Positions 34,021 to 46,211 of a stretch of DNA of 64,000 nt are shown here, piece by piece. How positions within the stretch are numbered: the first letter of the stretch is position 1; every line of letters starts with the position of its first letter. Below the pieces are notes generated by a model. That model did no database searches and had not been told where the DNA came from. It saw nothing but the letters and a program-made list of their open reading frames with translations. This DNA is from Prototheca cutis (lineage: Eukaryota > Chlorophyta > Trebouxiophyceae > Chlorellales > Chlorellaceae), in NCBI GenBank assembly GCA_002897115.2, contig BCIH01000005.1, positions 622,009 through 686,008 on the forward strand, in the 5' to 3' direction. A program made the position numbers and the translations under genes.

Positions 34021-34575
34021 CTGGGTCGGCGATGCCTTTTTGGAGTGCCAAGCCACAGACGCTGCTGGGCAGCATCTCAGTGGAACGAAACGTGCTGGTT
34101 ACGTCACATGCATACGTCTGAGACATTTTCTCGGATCCCTTGGCCCGCTGTTCTATTGCCTGATGGGCCAGCCCCTGTCCTCCACCCACCCAACCTCCGG
34201 TGGGTGTGTTCTCATCAATCCCATCGCATCTCGTGCATCATCTCATGCATGGACCATTTGTCTGCCGCTGCATCTCTATCACGCCCTCGCCTTGCATTGC
34301 ATTGTGCCCTCCATGACGCTGAGAAATAAAAAGAAGGGCTAACCGTTTTGCAAGACATTGGGGATACGAGCTGCATCCTCAGAGGTCGGCTTACTGTTCG
34401 CCGGATACACAAACTCGTTTGCCTTTCGTTCAGTTTCGACAGAGCCATGCAACACCAGCTCGGGGTGCATTGCTCCCCCCCATGTGAGGTGCTTTCGGGA
34501 TACAATGCACTCTGTGCATGAAAACACTGGATCTGAGGGCATTTCGGCGTCACGCTGCACTGTTGCCCCTTCGGC
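34021..34575. other. Intergenic region between VWA copy 2 and RsgA
   Basis: About 555 bp with short frames only. No family match, tRNA-like structure or repeat is seen. Confidence 0.4.
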
Positions 34576-36554
34576 ATGCTGATGGCACGGGGCGTCCCTA
34601 GCCCCAGGCTGGTGACCATGGGACGTGGAGCCCTGGCGCGCCTGAGCCCATGGGGTTCACTTGCAGCCCCATGGGGCGAGGCATGCCCCTCTTTCAGAAG
34701 CCCCCAATGGGACCTGGGACTCGCTTCTCCAGCGAGATTGGCAACAACGTGCCAGGCGCGACGGTCCACGACGACAACCGGCGGGGACCCCAGGACCGGG
34801 GCGTCCCAGCCGACGAGTGAGCAACCACTGGCAGCCTCCCCACCGTACACATCGGGAAAGGGCCAGGTCATGGCATCCCAGGCCAACTACCTGCGTGTGC
34901 GACTGGAGTCACTGGAGGATGGCAAAGGGAGGACGGTGTGGCAGGCTGCCGGCGTGTCGGCAACAGGCGAAGATGCTTTCAGCCCCCGAGAAGGTGCAGC
35001 AGTCAACGGCCAAGGACAGGGCGCAGACGGTGCACCACCAGGTGGATCAAGTGTGAGCATCATGCCCACGAGCCCCATGCTGCTGTGCACGGCGCGGGGC
35101 CTGCTGCGCAAGATGCAGAAGCGGGCTACGGTGGGAGACCGCGTCCATGTCGCCGCCATTGACTGGAACAGTCATCGCGGTGCGTGGATGGACAGGGAGT
35201 GCTCGTGATGGGCGACCGACTCATCACCAACCAGCAAACTCCTCCCCAATCAGCCACCCACCCTCATATGCAGCCACTGTGGACGACATCTTGAAGCGGG
35301 AGTCGGCGTTGACGGAGCCACGGGTGGCCAATGTGTCGCATCTGGTGGTGGTGTTTGCGGTGGCCGCACCGCCGTTTGACCCCAGCCCCGCTACGCGCTA
35401 CCTGGTGGCAGGCGAAGCTGCTGGTCTGACAGTAACGGTCGTACTAAACAAGGCTGACCTGATTGAGGAGGAAGAAAGCGAGGCGCTCGCTGAAGAGGTA
35501 AGAAGGAAGGGTGGAGGCGTTGTGAAGGTGACAGCACCTACAGAATCGGTCGCTCTTGTGCGGAATTTCGCTGCCTGCAGTGCATTTGGCGGTGCTGCGG
35601 GACCACAATCATGATGCTCGGTGATGCTGCGTGGGCATCCCTCCACACCCGGGGGATCGTTGGGGGTGTGACATCTGCATGCACATCTATTCCTTCCTAC
35701 ATTCACAGGTTCGAAGCTGGGGCTATGACGTCATCCTGGCAAGTACATTCTCTGGCCAGGGTTTGGGGGCCATCGCCCGCGCGCTGGCGGGGAGGACCAG
35801 CGTCCTGGCGGGACCCTCGGGCGCTGGCAAGTCCAGTATCATCAATGCCCTGGCGGACATGAGCCGGCGAGCTCAGGGGGCGACCGGCGGCAGGAGTTCT
35901 GGGAAGTCATGGAGCAGAGATGATACTGACCACGGTGATGACGATAGGCAGTTTGAAGCTGACGGTGCGACAGCTCATCGTGAAGACAAAAGTGAGAACA
36001 ATGCAGAGCCCAGGGATGGAAATAACGGTGAATCAGCTTCCCTGCTCCTGCAAGGGGGTGCGGTGCCCCCCATGCAGGCGGTCGGGGAGGTGAGCCCACG
36101 CATCGGCCGTGGACGGCACACCACCCGTAACGTGACGCTGCTGCCTCTGGGCACGGGGGCAGTCGCCGATACGCCCGGCTTCAACCAGCCGACACTGGCG
36201 GGTCTGGACCCGCGACGACTGGCGGCCTGCTTTCCCGAAGTCCGGCGGCTGGCCGGTGGCTGCGCGTTTACCGACTGCGCGCACGTGCACGAGCCGGGGT
36301 GCGCCGTTCGCGCCGCGAAATGGATGCGGTACCCGCTCTATGTCGACCTCCTGGACGAGCGCCGGGTGGCCGCAAGGCTGGAGACGTTGCGGGGCGAGGC
36401 GCGGCGGGCCAGAGAGGGCACGGCCCGCGCCAAGGACCGAGCGGGAGGGCACGTGGCGATGGAGGCCAAACTGGAAACCAAGAAACACCGACGTGTGTCA
36501 CGCCGCGCAGTGCACCAGGGCCTTCAGAGCATCATCCACCAGGAGCTGGACTGA
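34576..36554 (+). CDS. rsgA: Ribosome small-subunit GTPase RsgA (YjeQ), probably organellar
   Basis: Exons 34576-35179, 35274-35497 and 35709-36554 give 557 residues. The protein shows the circularly permuted GTPase order typical of RsgA: NKADL at 260-264 comes before the P-loop GPSGAGKSS at 311-319, and DTPGF is at 430-434. A C-terminal zinc site has C461, C466, H468 and C474 (CAFTDCAHVHEPGC). An OB-fold region lies around VGDRVHVAAIDWN. RsgA assists late maturation of the small ribosomal subunit. The long N-terminal extension (about 150 residues, Ser/Arg/Pro-rich) suggests import into plastid or mitochondrion. An insertion of about 80 low-complexity, charged residues sits between the P-loop and the switch segment GRHTTRNV. 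It is absent from bacterial RsgA as I know it and is likely a disordered loop. Confidence 0.9.
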
Positions 36555-36956
36555 GCGTTATTTTGGGGTGACGCTGTGCAACCCCGAGCGGTGACATGCT
36601 TCCAAGCAAAGTTGGCCACAGGCGTGGTACTTTCATTCCTGCTCTATTGTCATGATGCAGTGAGGCTTGCTTGTTTATTTAGAGAGAACAGAGAAGTCAA
36701 GAGGACCAGCCAGCAGCAGCAATTCTGCATCCCAGTCCAGTTTTGAACAAGATAAATATCACTTCGAAGATTCTCAAGGGAAAGTTGCAGCCATGCAAGG
36801 GCGAGTTGAGCATACGGATCAATGAGCAACCAGTGTAGACCCAGGGAAGTGCTTTCAGCCTCAAAAGCAAGACAAAAACGAAGCGGGTACATTTTTCCAG
36901 ATGAAGCGCTGCACATGCGGTCTGGTGGAACGAACAGCGAGTTTCCAAACATCTGG
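36555..36956. other. Convergent intergenic region, RsgA / CofD-like
   Basis: About 400 bp between facing stop codons. It is AT-richer than the genes and presumably holds both 3' UTRs. Nothing else is supported. Confidence 0.4.
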
Positions 36957-37375
36957 TCACAGCGCCCCGCCGGCGATGATGTGGCGGACGGCTTGTACCA
37001 GCGCGTCAGGCACATACCGTGCTCCTCCCGGCGTGGGCTCCGCGTCCACGCTGTGCACGCTGTGCACGCCCAGCGTGTGCAGGCGCTCCTCGTCCNCCTC
37101 CNCCCCACCGCCACGGGGCACGACGACGGCCGTGCAGTAGGCCACCGGAGGCCGGGCTGCCGTCGGCCCGTGCCTCGCCCCACGCCGGTTCAGGGCATCT
37201 GCAATGGCCAGCACTATGTCCGACGCACGCATGGGGCCCAGCTTGACTTCTGTGTTGATGTTGCTGCTTTCCAATGGCGCCCGTGGGCTTGTTCTGGGCG
37301 AGTCCTCAGTGGCGGGCCGTTCTGCAAGTCGCTGCTCTGTCTCGCGATCAATCGACCCATTCAAGATCAGAATCT

Positions 37376-37430
<55 letters not shown>

Positions 37431-39166
37431 AACTGGATAATGGAAAAGAACATTGTTTGCCGTCCCGTGTTTTGGTCAAGGGAAATGAACGGCTGTGCAG
37501 CCAATAATCCCTCTATGCATGTTGCACATTCGAGACTGATGTCGTGAAGTATGCCGCAATCCCCAGGGACATCTGAATAATAACAAAAACAAGGCCCACA
37601 CCAACTACGTACCTTGGGACAGCCTGCGTCCGCAATGACGTCACCAACACCTGTGAGAACCAGATTGGGCGCGAGGCTGGTGTAGAGACTGCCCATGCCA
37701 TAGATGATGGCGTCGGCACGGCGCAGCGCGCACAGCGTGCGTTGGTTTGCAGGCAGCGCGACCTCGTGCTCGGCGGCGTCGCCGCCGTCCGCCGCAAGGT
37801 AGAACACTCGACGGATGGCCTCTGGCAGGGGCGGCGTGTCGCGCTTGGTGACGCTCAGCGGCGCGTCCCCTGGGGCCGGGGGATGACTAATTGCGCTCTG
37901 GCCCAGCAGCACGCCGCCGCGCTCGAGCTCGGCGCCCAGCCGCAGCGCGCCCTCGCTGCACACCGCCGGCAGCGCCTCGGTGCCTTCGGGGATGCGGGCG
38001 ACGCGGGAGAACAAGAAAATGGCGGCCTCCAGGCTCCGGAAGAAGATGCGCGCCCCCGCAAAGAAAAAGTTGCCCACCGACCCAGACTGGAAATTGAACC
38101 GGCGCGAGCCGTGGCGAAGGATGTTGGCTTGGAAATGCACAAGGAAAGCACGAATAGTGTGCTTGAATGGTTCGCTAATACCCTGCAAGTTTTTAAGGAA
38201 TGGCTTGTTGTCGATGGTAAATGGTGAGTTGGCCCATTTCTGTCAGTGCGGGCTTGCTTCCTGCAAGGGAGAAAAGCTTCCCAGCACACTTGAGAGCACT
38301 GGGGACCCTGGCAATGGCCAGCAATGCGTGGTGAGGCACCCCCAAGGAGCGTCTGCTGCGTTCCGAACCCCACAAACGCCCACCTCCCACAACTGGTGCT
38401 CGCCCTCCACGATGCTGTACCACTCCAGCTTGGCGCTGTCGGGGTCGGTGGCCGACAGGCGGTGGCCCAGCAGCTGCCGAACAGCTTCCGACTGGCACAG
38501 AGGATGGTTGGAGCGGGTCCGGGGGTGAGAAGTGGCTGGAGACACCATGGCCCTGATGGGTGCTGCAACGCCGGATACCGGTCAGTTGCAACCCTCACTC
38601 CCCACCCACCAAGATCACCTCACCTCTTCGTCGCCTTCTTCGGCCAGGCGCAAACACCGTGAGCGGATGTCGCCCACTGCCGGCCCGCCCAGCACCCGTA
38701 CCACTTCAGCGGTGCTCCCGCCATCGTCAGACACGGGAAGCACATGTGTGACGTTGTGCGTCAAGCTCTTGAAATGACCTGGATAAGGATGGAGGTCAGC
38801 AAGAGTGAGGGATTTTTGGTTGAAAGGTGCTGCTGTCGTGGCAGGCACTAGGAGGAGGAGCAACAGCAGCAGAGGTCAGGAATGCCGGAAGTGCCGCATT
38901 TTTCGTCTGCAATTCCATGAGCCGGTGTAACACAAGCACCCCCCCCCCCCCCNCNCNCNCNCCNCCCCCCAATCCACTCTTCCTCTAGTGTGCACACCTG
39001 CTACACTGTTGAATGCTGTACCGCCACTGAAGATCACCAGCCTGGGTTGGGTGGGGGTGCAACTGGCTTCCACCGCCAGGCTTGGTGCCCCGCTGTCCTC
39101 TTCACACACCGGCCGATGGCCCACCACCGGACCCATCAAAGGACTTGCGGCTCCGGCAGGGGCCAT
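36957..39166 (-). CDS. CofD/YvcK-like (UPF0052) protein
   Basis: Exons 39166-38998, 38778-38624, 38491-38384, 38182-37613 and 37373-36957 give 472 residues. The family is the 2-phospho-lactate transferase (CofD)/gluconeogenesis factor (YvcK) superfamily. Visible signatures are VIFSGGTAFN, VLPVSDDGGSTAEVVRVLG, GDIRSRCLRLAEE, GISEPFKHTIRAFLVHFQ, GSVGNFFFAGARIFFRSLE and DAIIYGMGSLYTSLAPNL, followed by ILILNGSIDRET. YvcK in bacteria binds UDP-sugars and influences cell-wall and carbon metabolism; plant and algal homologues have no settled function. A dinucleotide repeat forms the last intron's 3' end. Unresolved bases at 37096 and 37102 fall in the last exon, so a few residues there are unknown. 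Unresolved bases within a C run also mark intron 1. Confidence 0.86.
37378..37424 (-). repeat. (TG/CA)n microsatellite at a 3' splice site
   Basis: About 23 TG units on the plus strand, read as CA in the gene's sense. It ends four bases before the exon 5 acceptor of the CofD-like gene, where a pyrimidine tract would be expected. Confidence 0.9.
38941..38970. repeat. C homopolymer with unresolved bases
   Basis: A C run interspersed with N inside intron 1 of the CofD-like gene. In the gene's sense it is a G run. The Ns indicate that its length or sequence was not resolved. Confidence 0.85.
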
Positions 39167-39908
39167 GTCTGCAACGTGGAAAGGGTCTCATGCGCTCCTG
39201 TGTGACTTGTTGTAAGGCACATTCAGGTAGTGGGTTCACCAGTGTGCAGGGATCCACCCGCTCCACCAATTAAAAAATCAATCGTGCTTGGTCCCTGGAA
39301 CAGACCTGTCGCACGGATCGGGCGAGGTCCGCAGATCCTGCCGCAACGAGATCTGTATGGACGCACACTGCTCAAAGAGAACCAATCGGTCTGGATAGCG
39401 CAGCGAAAATCTCTGGTGAGCATGCCGGATAGCGGCGTGGTGGCCGAGGGCTCAGAGTCCAGATCACTTGCCTGGCCCGACCAGGCTCTTAGAAGCCTGT
39501 TCCCAGCTCAATCGGCATCAATTGAGCGCCATGCCAGACCTTGCAATGCATAAATTAAGCCATGCAAACATAAATCGAACGCCTTTGTCCAGTGTACTGC
39601 CCGAGCTCGTTCCCAGAATTCTCCCCTCTGAACACGTCACTGCCCTTTGGCGTTGCATCCCCGCGCAAAAAGAACCCTTTCCGACAGTGCCGCCGTGGAG
39701 TACAAGGATCATCTCAATCGAATCGATCAATTCGGCGTGGCTCCACTGCAATCGTGTGTAGTATCTGATTTCCTTGGCACTGGCTGTGTTCTGGTGTCCC
39801 GAGGCGAGGTGGTGAGACGCTCGTCCGGAAACTACGTAGGCCCGGGTCTGGCCACGCTGTGTCGTCGGACACTGGGCAGCCTTGGATCCCGTACTACAAA
39901 GGTTTGCA
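39167..39908. promoter_or_regulatory. Divergent promoter region, CofD-like / DGAT1
   Basis: About 740 bp between start codons on opposite strands, expected to hold both promoters. No named motif is supported. Confidence 0.45.
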
Positions 39909-42900
39909 ATGTCGTCTTCGAAAGGATGGAATTCGCCGTGGGATCGCCTTTCGTCGCGCGCAAAGGGTGCGGCACCGTCGCCAGGACCCGAGCAGTCGGA
40001 GCTCGACCGGCTCAGGGAGGAGAACGCAAGACTGAAGAAGCAGGCACGTCTGGTGGATGTATTGCATTGGGTATTTGCCGTTCCATTTAGGCATGGCGCA
40101 CGCATGCTGTGTGATCCCGGCCTGGGTTTCATCCTCCGAGGGGTCTGGGGGTGTGTGTGTGGGGGGGGGGGGGGCTTTTCTGGCGCGCAGATGCATGGCC
40201 GCTGCATCCTTTTTAATGGGTGCTGTGGAAGAGCGCGCGTGTCTCGGAATCAGGACTGATGAAATCGTCCATGGAACCCGACTCCTCTGGGGGTGGATGA
40301 CTTGTTGCTGGGCAGGTGACTGAGTGTGCGCACTGGGGCTCGGGCCTGGCCGCAGACAACCCCCGGGCACACGCAAGTGTGACGCACGCGCACATGCTTG
40401 CCCCCGAACCCAACACAGCCCATGCATACAACCACCGCAGGTGTCTGACGGCGTGTCGCAGGGCGCGGTGCAGGCGGGGNATCTGTACAAGTACCGGCCA
40501 CACGCGACGGCTTCGCTGTGGGCGCGGACGTGGGAGCCCCGGTTTGTGGTGCTGCACCCTGGGTGCCTGACGTACTACCGCACCGAGGAGGGGCTGCAGT
40601 TCCCTCCGCGTGGCTCCATCGACCTGGCCGGCACGGCAGTCGAGTTTGAGGGCGTCAAGCGCCGCTCATTCTGGACATTCCAGCTCACCGACGGCGTGGG
40701 GCACTGTCTCATCCGACTCAGCACCGAGAACCAAGGCGAAGCCCGGGTCTGGATGGACGCTCTCGTCGACGCAGGCTGCGAACGGGTGCGCATTTTTGCG
40801 TGGGTGGGTCGGGGGACTCTGATATGCTGGGGTAATTTTGCACGAGAGCAGTCCCCGGAAGCAAAAATCCTCAATTACAGACCCTAACCGTTTTCTTCCC
40901 ACCTGCACTTCTTCCAATCTCGCAGAAGGGGGACAACTTTGACGAGCCGCTGTCTTCGCGGCGGTCGCGGGGTTCGTCCATTGGGGCCGCGGACGAGAGT
41001 GAGGCAGAGTCGGAGGGAAGCGTCGCTCACCGGCCCCGGCATGCAGGGTACACCTCTGACACCTCGGACGTCCAGAGCCGGCCTGCACCCGCTCGGCGGC
41101 CGTCCAAGGTTGGTGCGGCGGCGACAAAAGGCGATGGGACGCCGGCGGCTCCCCCCAGCTCTACCACCGCCCCACGGCCGCACAAGCCCAAGCGTGAGGC
41201 GATGACGGGTTCGAGCCTGATGCACACGACGGCGCGGTTCACGCCGATGTCCTCGCAGCGTGTGCTGCGGACCAACCACGATGGTCTGGTGAACCTGGTG
41301 TGCCTGATCCTGTTTGCTGCCAACTTCCGCCTGGTGCTGGAGAATCTGCTGAAATACGGCTTGCGCTGCAACCCGGTGACGTTTGTGCGCCGCGCGCTGG
41401 CGCCCCGCAACAACCTCCCCGTCCTCCTGACCTGGCCGACGTTGCTGCTCCAGGCGGCGCTGGCCTTGGGCATCGAGCGGGCCGCAAATCGCGCCCTCCA
41501 GCGGGAACTCGGCGCGTGCAAGCGCGCTTCAGATTCTGGCGATGACGCGGCGACCGTTGCGGCACGAATTAAAAAGATCCGTGCAGCTGGTGAAGCAGCC
41601 GAGTGGGCGCTGTTTGTGCTCAACCTGCTCAACACTTCGGCGTGCCTCGTCGTCCCGGGAGCAGTCATCCATTACACCGAGTCCGACCTCATCCCGGGGT
41701 TTGCACTGACCAGCATTGCCACCGTGCTGTGGCTCAAGCTCGTGTCCTACGCGCACTGCAACTGGGACCTGCGCGCCGCACGCCGTGCGGGGACCGTCCG
41801 CCCAGGCGAGCGCGGCAGCGGCAGCCTGCCTGCAGGGTCTGGTCCGGCACTCCGCTACCCGGAAAACCTGACCGCCGGCAACCTGGCCTACTTCCTGGTG
41901 GCTCCCACGCTGTGCTACCAGCTCACCTACCCACGTTCCACCCGCTTCCGCATCCGCTGGCTCCTCCGGTGCGCTGCTTGCTGAGTTTGGGTGGCGATGG
42001 TTGCTTGGCGGTTCCTGTGTGGTTGTTTGTTTTTTCCGAGCTCCACCATCCTCCGCCAACCAGGCCCCCAACCGACCATCCACCCACATACCCCTCGACT
42101 CCCGACAGGCGAGTGCTGCACATGCTGGTGATGCTGACGTCGATGATTTTCATCATCGAGCAGTACATTGAGCCCACCATCCACAACAGCCTCCAGCCCA
42201 TGATGAGCATGGACTGGCCGCGCATGATTGAGCGCCTGCTCAAGCTGTCGCTCCCCACGCTCTACTTTTGGCTCTGCATGTTTTACGCGCTGTTTGACCT
42301 CTGGCTCAACATCGTCGCCGAACTTACGGGCTTTGGCGACCGCGAATTTTACAAGGTCTGGTTTATTTGGTTATTTTATTTTTGGGGGGGCGGGGGGGGG
42401 GGGGNGAGCGATTGAAGCGGAGGTGGGCGTACATAGCAGAAGAGTGGTGGTGCTCAGGAGACTGGTGTTCCCGTTGGGTGTGCTTTCCATGGATGATTTT
42501 TACTCCATGAACCCATCAACATCTCCGACAAATCTCCTCGAAACAAAAAAGCAACAAACTAATTCACATCATTGCAGGAGTGGTGGAATGCGACGACTGT
42601 GGGAGAGTACTGGCGGCTGTGGAACATGCCGGTGCACTCCTGGATGCTGCGACACTGCTACTTCCCCTGCGTCCGCCACGGCATGTCCAAATTTGTGGCG
42701 GGTCTGGTCGTCTTTTTCGTGTCGGCAGTATTCCACGAGATCCTCGTGGCCTTGCCCCTGCACATGGTCAAGGGCTGGGCCTTCATCGGCCTCATGGCCC
42801 AGGTACATGGTGGGACGGGAGGGGTCTGGTGTCAGGGTCAATGTGCTCTGAACTGGTGCTGTCAATTCAACCCTCTAGGAATCAATCCCAGGGCATAGAA

Positions 42901-43130
42901 TGAGCGCCAGGTTTGGAGAGCAGCAACAAAAGTACTATGAAACCCTCTCCGAATTCCGTACATTCAACTCATGGCAGGTGCCGCTGATGCTGATCACGGA
43001 GAAGCTGAAGCAGAAGTATGAGAGCGAACGGATCGGCAACATCATCTTCTGGATCAGTTTCTGCTTCCTAGGGCAACCCCTGTCCATTATGCTCTATTTC
43101 CACGACTGGATCAAGCAGCACGGCGGTTGA
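39909..43130 (+). CDS. DGAT1: Diacylglycerol O-acyltransferase 1 with N-terminal PH domain
   Basis: Exons 39909-40052, 40441-40785, 40926-41968, 42109-42355, 42578-42802 and 42978-43130 give 718 residues. The enzyme makes triacylglycerol from diacylglycerol and acyl-CoA in the ER membrane. A short coiled coil (LDRLREENARLKK) precedes a pleckstrin homology domain at about residues 60-160 (YLYKYRPHA, WEPRFVVLHPGCLTYYR, ending WMDALVDAG). A charged linker follows, then the MBOAT core starting near FTPMSSQRVLRTNHDG. The family motif FYxDWWN appears as FYKEWWN at 591-597, and the catalytic histidine is H646 in VFHEILVALP. Exon 1 could instead end at a GC donor three residues earlier. An unresolved base at 40480 falls in the first PH strand. 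PH-DGAT1 is known from green algae, supporting the lineage guess. Confidence 0.93.
42374..42405 (+). repeat. T-rich/poly-G tract in DGAT1 intron 4
   Basis: Starts shortly after the 5' splice site: T-rich sequence, then a G run interrupted by one C and one unresolved base. It has the same layout as the CWF19L1, PDS5 and SPT5 tracts. Confidence 0.8.
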
Positions 43131-43922
43131 GCCCTTGCCCGGCGGCTTACATGCCCCCCAGGAAAAACATGGCCATTCGATAGACATCCCAGTTTTGTAG
43201 TGTCTTATATGTTTGTTTATGGTCTGCGAGCGTCGGGATTGTGTGTGTGTGTGTGTTTTTTAATCCATGTCATGCTGCCTGCCTTGCTGGCAGCGTTGTC
43301 TCATTCAGCTTGCTGGGGTCCTTCCCCCTGGCGTGTTGTGGGCCGTGCCATTGTCCCCTCTTTCAAAATGGTTGATCCAGCCCAGGTCGGGCCTAGGCGC
43401 CCGCATGACGCTATCCAATTTTGCGAAATTGCCTGTGAAAATCCGACACTCAAACAGATCTTGGAGCCGAGGTTGCCTTGGTGGAATGGAGCTGCGATAG
43501 CAGGCCGGGCAGTGTCGTCCGGACAGGCACGGAAGCCGGCCTGGCAGGGCGCGAGGCAGAAGGAACTGGAAGCACGGTGCTGAATGCAGTAATTATCAAT
43601 ATATGTACAACAGAAAGGACATGAGCGAGCCTTGATCTGACGCGCTCCCGGCTCAACCCCTTGCTGGGGTTTGGCTGCAGGTGGGTGCCTGGTCGAGGCC
43701 CCAGGGCCCCTGCATCCACCTCTGAGGTCGGATCCTGCTGGAATTTTTGAGCAGGACCGTGATCAAGGTTCCAATTCATCGGGACTTTCCTCTCCATTGA
43801 TCGAGCACAGCATCATTGGCCCCATTGGTAGGTGCGGTGCGCAGCGGCATTTATTGATTGAACGAGCGAGCTGGCCCGGGCCGCAACAGCCCGCTCCTCT
43901 TCAGTGCCCACACACGGCAACA
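43131..43922. other. Intergenic region between DGAT1 and the transporter
   Basis: About 790 bp including a short TG repeat near 43240-43255. No exon or RNA gene is recognised. Confidence 0.4.
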
Positions 43923-46211
43923 ATGAGTGAGACTTGGGCTTTGTTACGGTCTCGGGCGCTGGCCCCGCGAGCCAGCAGCGCGGCCCCACCCGAGACGCCG
44001 GCCCTGAAGCGGTGTTTAGGACTGCTGGACCTGACCTTTCTTGGCATCGGGTCCATGGTGGGCGCGGGCATCTTTGTGATCACAGGCGTTGCGGCGGCAA
44101 CGCTGGCGGGACCCGCGGTGCTGGTGTCCTACGCGGCCGCCGCGGCCGCCGCTGCGCTGTCGGCGCTGAGCTACGCAGAGCTGGCGGCCAGCATCCCCGT
44201 TGTGGGCGGTGCCTTTGACTACACGCTCGTCACCTTTGGGGAGGGTCCCGCCTGGGCTGTGGGCTGGGCCATGGTCCTGGAAACGGTGCTGTCCTCTGCG
44301 GCCGTCGCTCGAGGGTTTTCGGGCTATGCCGCTGCGCTGACAGGCGCGCCCAGCGATGCCCTGCTTCTCGACGTGGGTGTGCTCCGCCTGGACCCCACCG
44401 CTGCTGCCCTGGTCCTGGCACTCTCCTGCCTCCTGGCATGGAGTGTCGAGCACGGCATGATCTTTAACCGTGGTGAGTTTCTTTCTTTCCTTCTCAGAGT
44501 GCTTTGGGTGGGGGTGTTATGGTTTGTTAACCTTCGCGCTTCCCTGTCCAATGCACGCAACCAATCAGCACCAACACACATCCCTCTCTCTTTCCAACCG
44601 CACAGCGGTGTCGGTCATCAAGCTAGCGGTGATTGGCCTGGTTCTGGCTGCGGGCCTGCCACGGGCACGGATATCCAACCTGAAGCCCTTTGCACCCGAG
44701 GGCATCCCCGGTGTCCTGACCGGAGCCAGTCTTGTTTTCTTTTCCTATGTCGGGTTTGAAATGGTGGCCAACGCGGCGGAGGAGGCACTGGAGCCTGCGC
44801 GTGACCTGCCCCGCGCCATCCTGGGCTCGCTCGCGGCGGTGGCGGGGCTGTACATCCTGGCAGCTTTCTGCCTGGTGGCCATGGTGCCCCGGTCCGCCAT
44901 CGACCCGGGCGCCGCCTTTTCGGCCGCGTTTGCAGCCTCAGGCATGGGCTGGGTGTCCACCGCCGTGGCCATAGGCGCGCTGGCGGGCATTGTCACCTCC
45001 TGTCTCTGTGGCCTGCTGGCGGGAGCACGCTTGCTTGTCACGCTGGGCCGTGCTTTCCTCCTGCCCGGGGCACTCACCCAAGTCCACCACCGCCGCCAGA
45101 CCCCGACCGTGGCAACGGTATTCGCCGCGCTCCTGGCGGGCACCCTTGCGCTCTGTGTCGACATCGGCACGCTCGCAGGTGAGGGAGGGGTTTGTGTGTG
45201 TTTGCTGCATGCACCAGCCCTCCCAGCTCCCCTCCGTACACACACACATTCTTCAAGCGCCCGTCCAAAACAAAGCAGAGGTGGTATCAGCGGCAACCCT
45301 CTTCATCTTTGTCGTGGCCTGCCTGGCAGTGCTCGCTCGGCGGTACGCGGCGAGTGGTCACGCCAAGGTTGCGTGGTGGTTGTCCGTCGCGCTGTGCGGT
45401 ACCAGCACTGGTGCGTGTGTTCTTGCGTGTTTGGATTTTTGAGGGCCGATTCTGCAAAGTGGGTTGCAGGGAAAGAATGCGAGCGGGAAACCCTGGAGGA
45501 GGAGGAGGATCATCCAGCTGTTCCCATAACACTGCATCGATCACGACCACTCCGAGCACATGCAGTTGCTGGTTTGGGTCTGCGACTGGGCACGCCCTGG
45601 TGGCTTCCCGGCAGTGCTCTGGGTGCATCGGTTGTCCTGGTGGTGGCCCTGACCCTGACCCGGACCCATGCGCCGCTCTCTGATGGCAAGACCTTTCTGG
45701 TGCCGCTGTTCCCGCTGACCCCCGCGCTGGGCCTGGTGGTGAATGTGCACCTGTTCTGGAGCCTGCACTGGAAGACGATGGTGCAGTTTGGCACGTGGCT
45801 GTTCGTCGGCGCGGTCGTCTACTGCCTGCACGGCATCCACGCCGCCGCAGCTGCAGCCGATGGCATCGACGTCTTTGTGGACAGGTGCGGGACTGCTGCG
45901 CTGGTGGTCACAGGCAGCTTTGCTGGGGTTTGTATTGGTGGACAGATGGACACGCATGGCTGGTGTTGGATGCTGTGCCCTGGTAATGCTCAAATCTGGA
46001 GGATGTCGGGAGCCGCTCGACCGCACACCACATGTGCAGGCACGAATCCGACCCCGGGCCCACTGTGGAGATGGGCCGGATGGCAGCCACCGAGCGCGGC
46101 CCGCTGCTGTGGCGCACCCCAGACGAAGGCGACGAGACAGGTGCCCAAGGCGCAGGCAATTCCGTGACCTTTCCAAATCCCCCGCACATATCCTCGCCGT
46201 TTGTCACCTAG
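43923..46211 (+). CDS. Cationic amino-acid transporter (CAT, SLC7/APC family)
   Basis: Exons 43923-44472, 44606-45178, 45279-45410, 45566-45884 and 46040-46211 give 581 residues. The start of TM1 carries the APC signature LTFLGIGSMVGAGIFVITG. Further hydrophobic segments follow: AGPAVLVSYAAAAAAAALSA, AVSVIKLAVIGLVLAAG, LVFFSYVGFEMVANAAEEA (the CAT TM6 signature, with an acidic EEALEPARDLPRAI loop), ILGSLAAVAGLYILAAF and others, about 12-14 in all. CATs move arginine, lysine and related amino acids across the plasma membrane or vacuolar membrane with protons. The last exon encodes a soluble tail of about 57 residues. Membrane location and precise substrate are not visible. Confidence 0.9.

Noticed and set aside
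37204..37440. Cys-Val repeat protein from the TG microsatellite
   Set aside because: It is translation of a dinucleotide repeat lying in an intron of the opposite strand.
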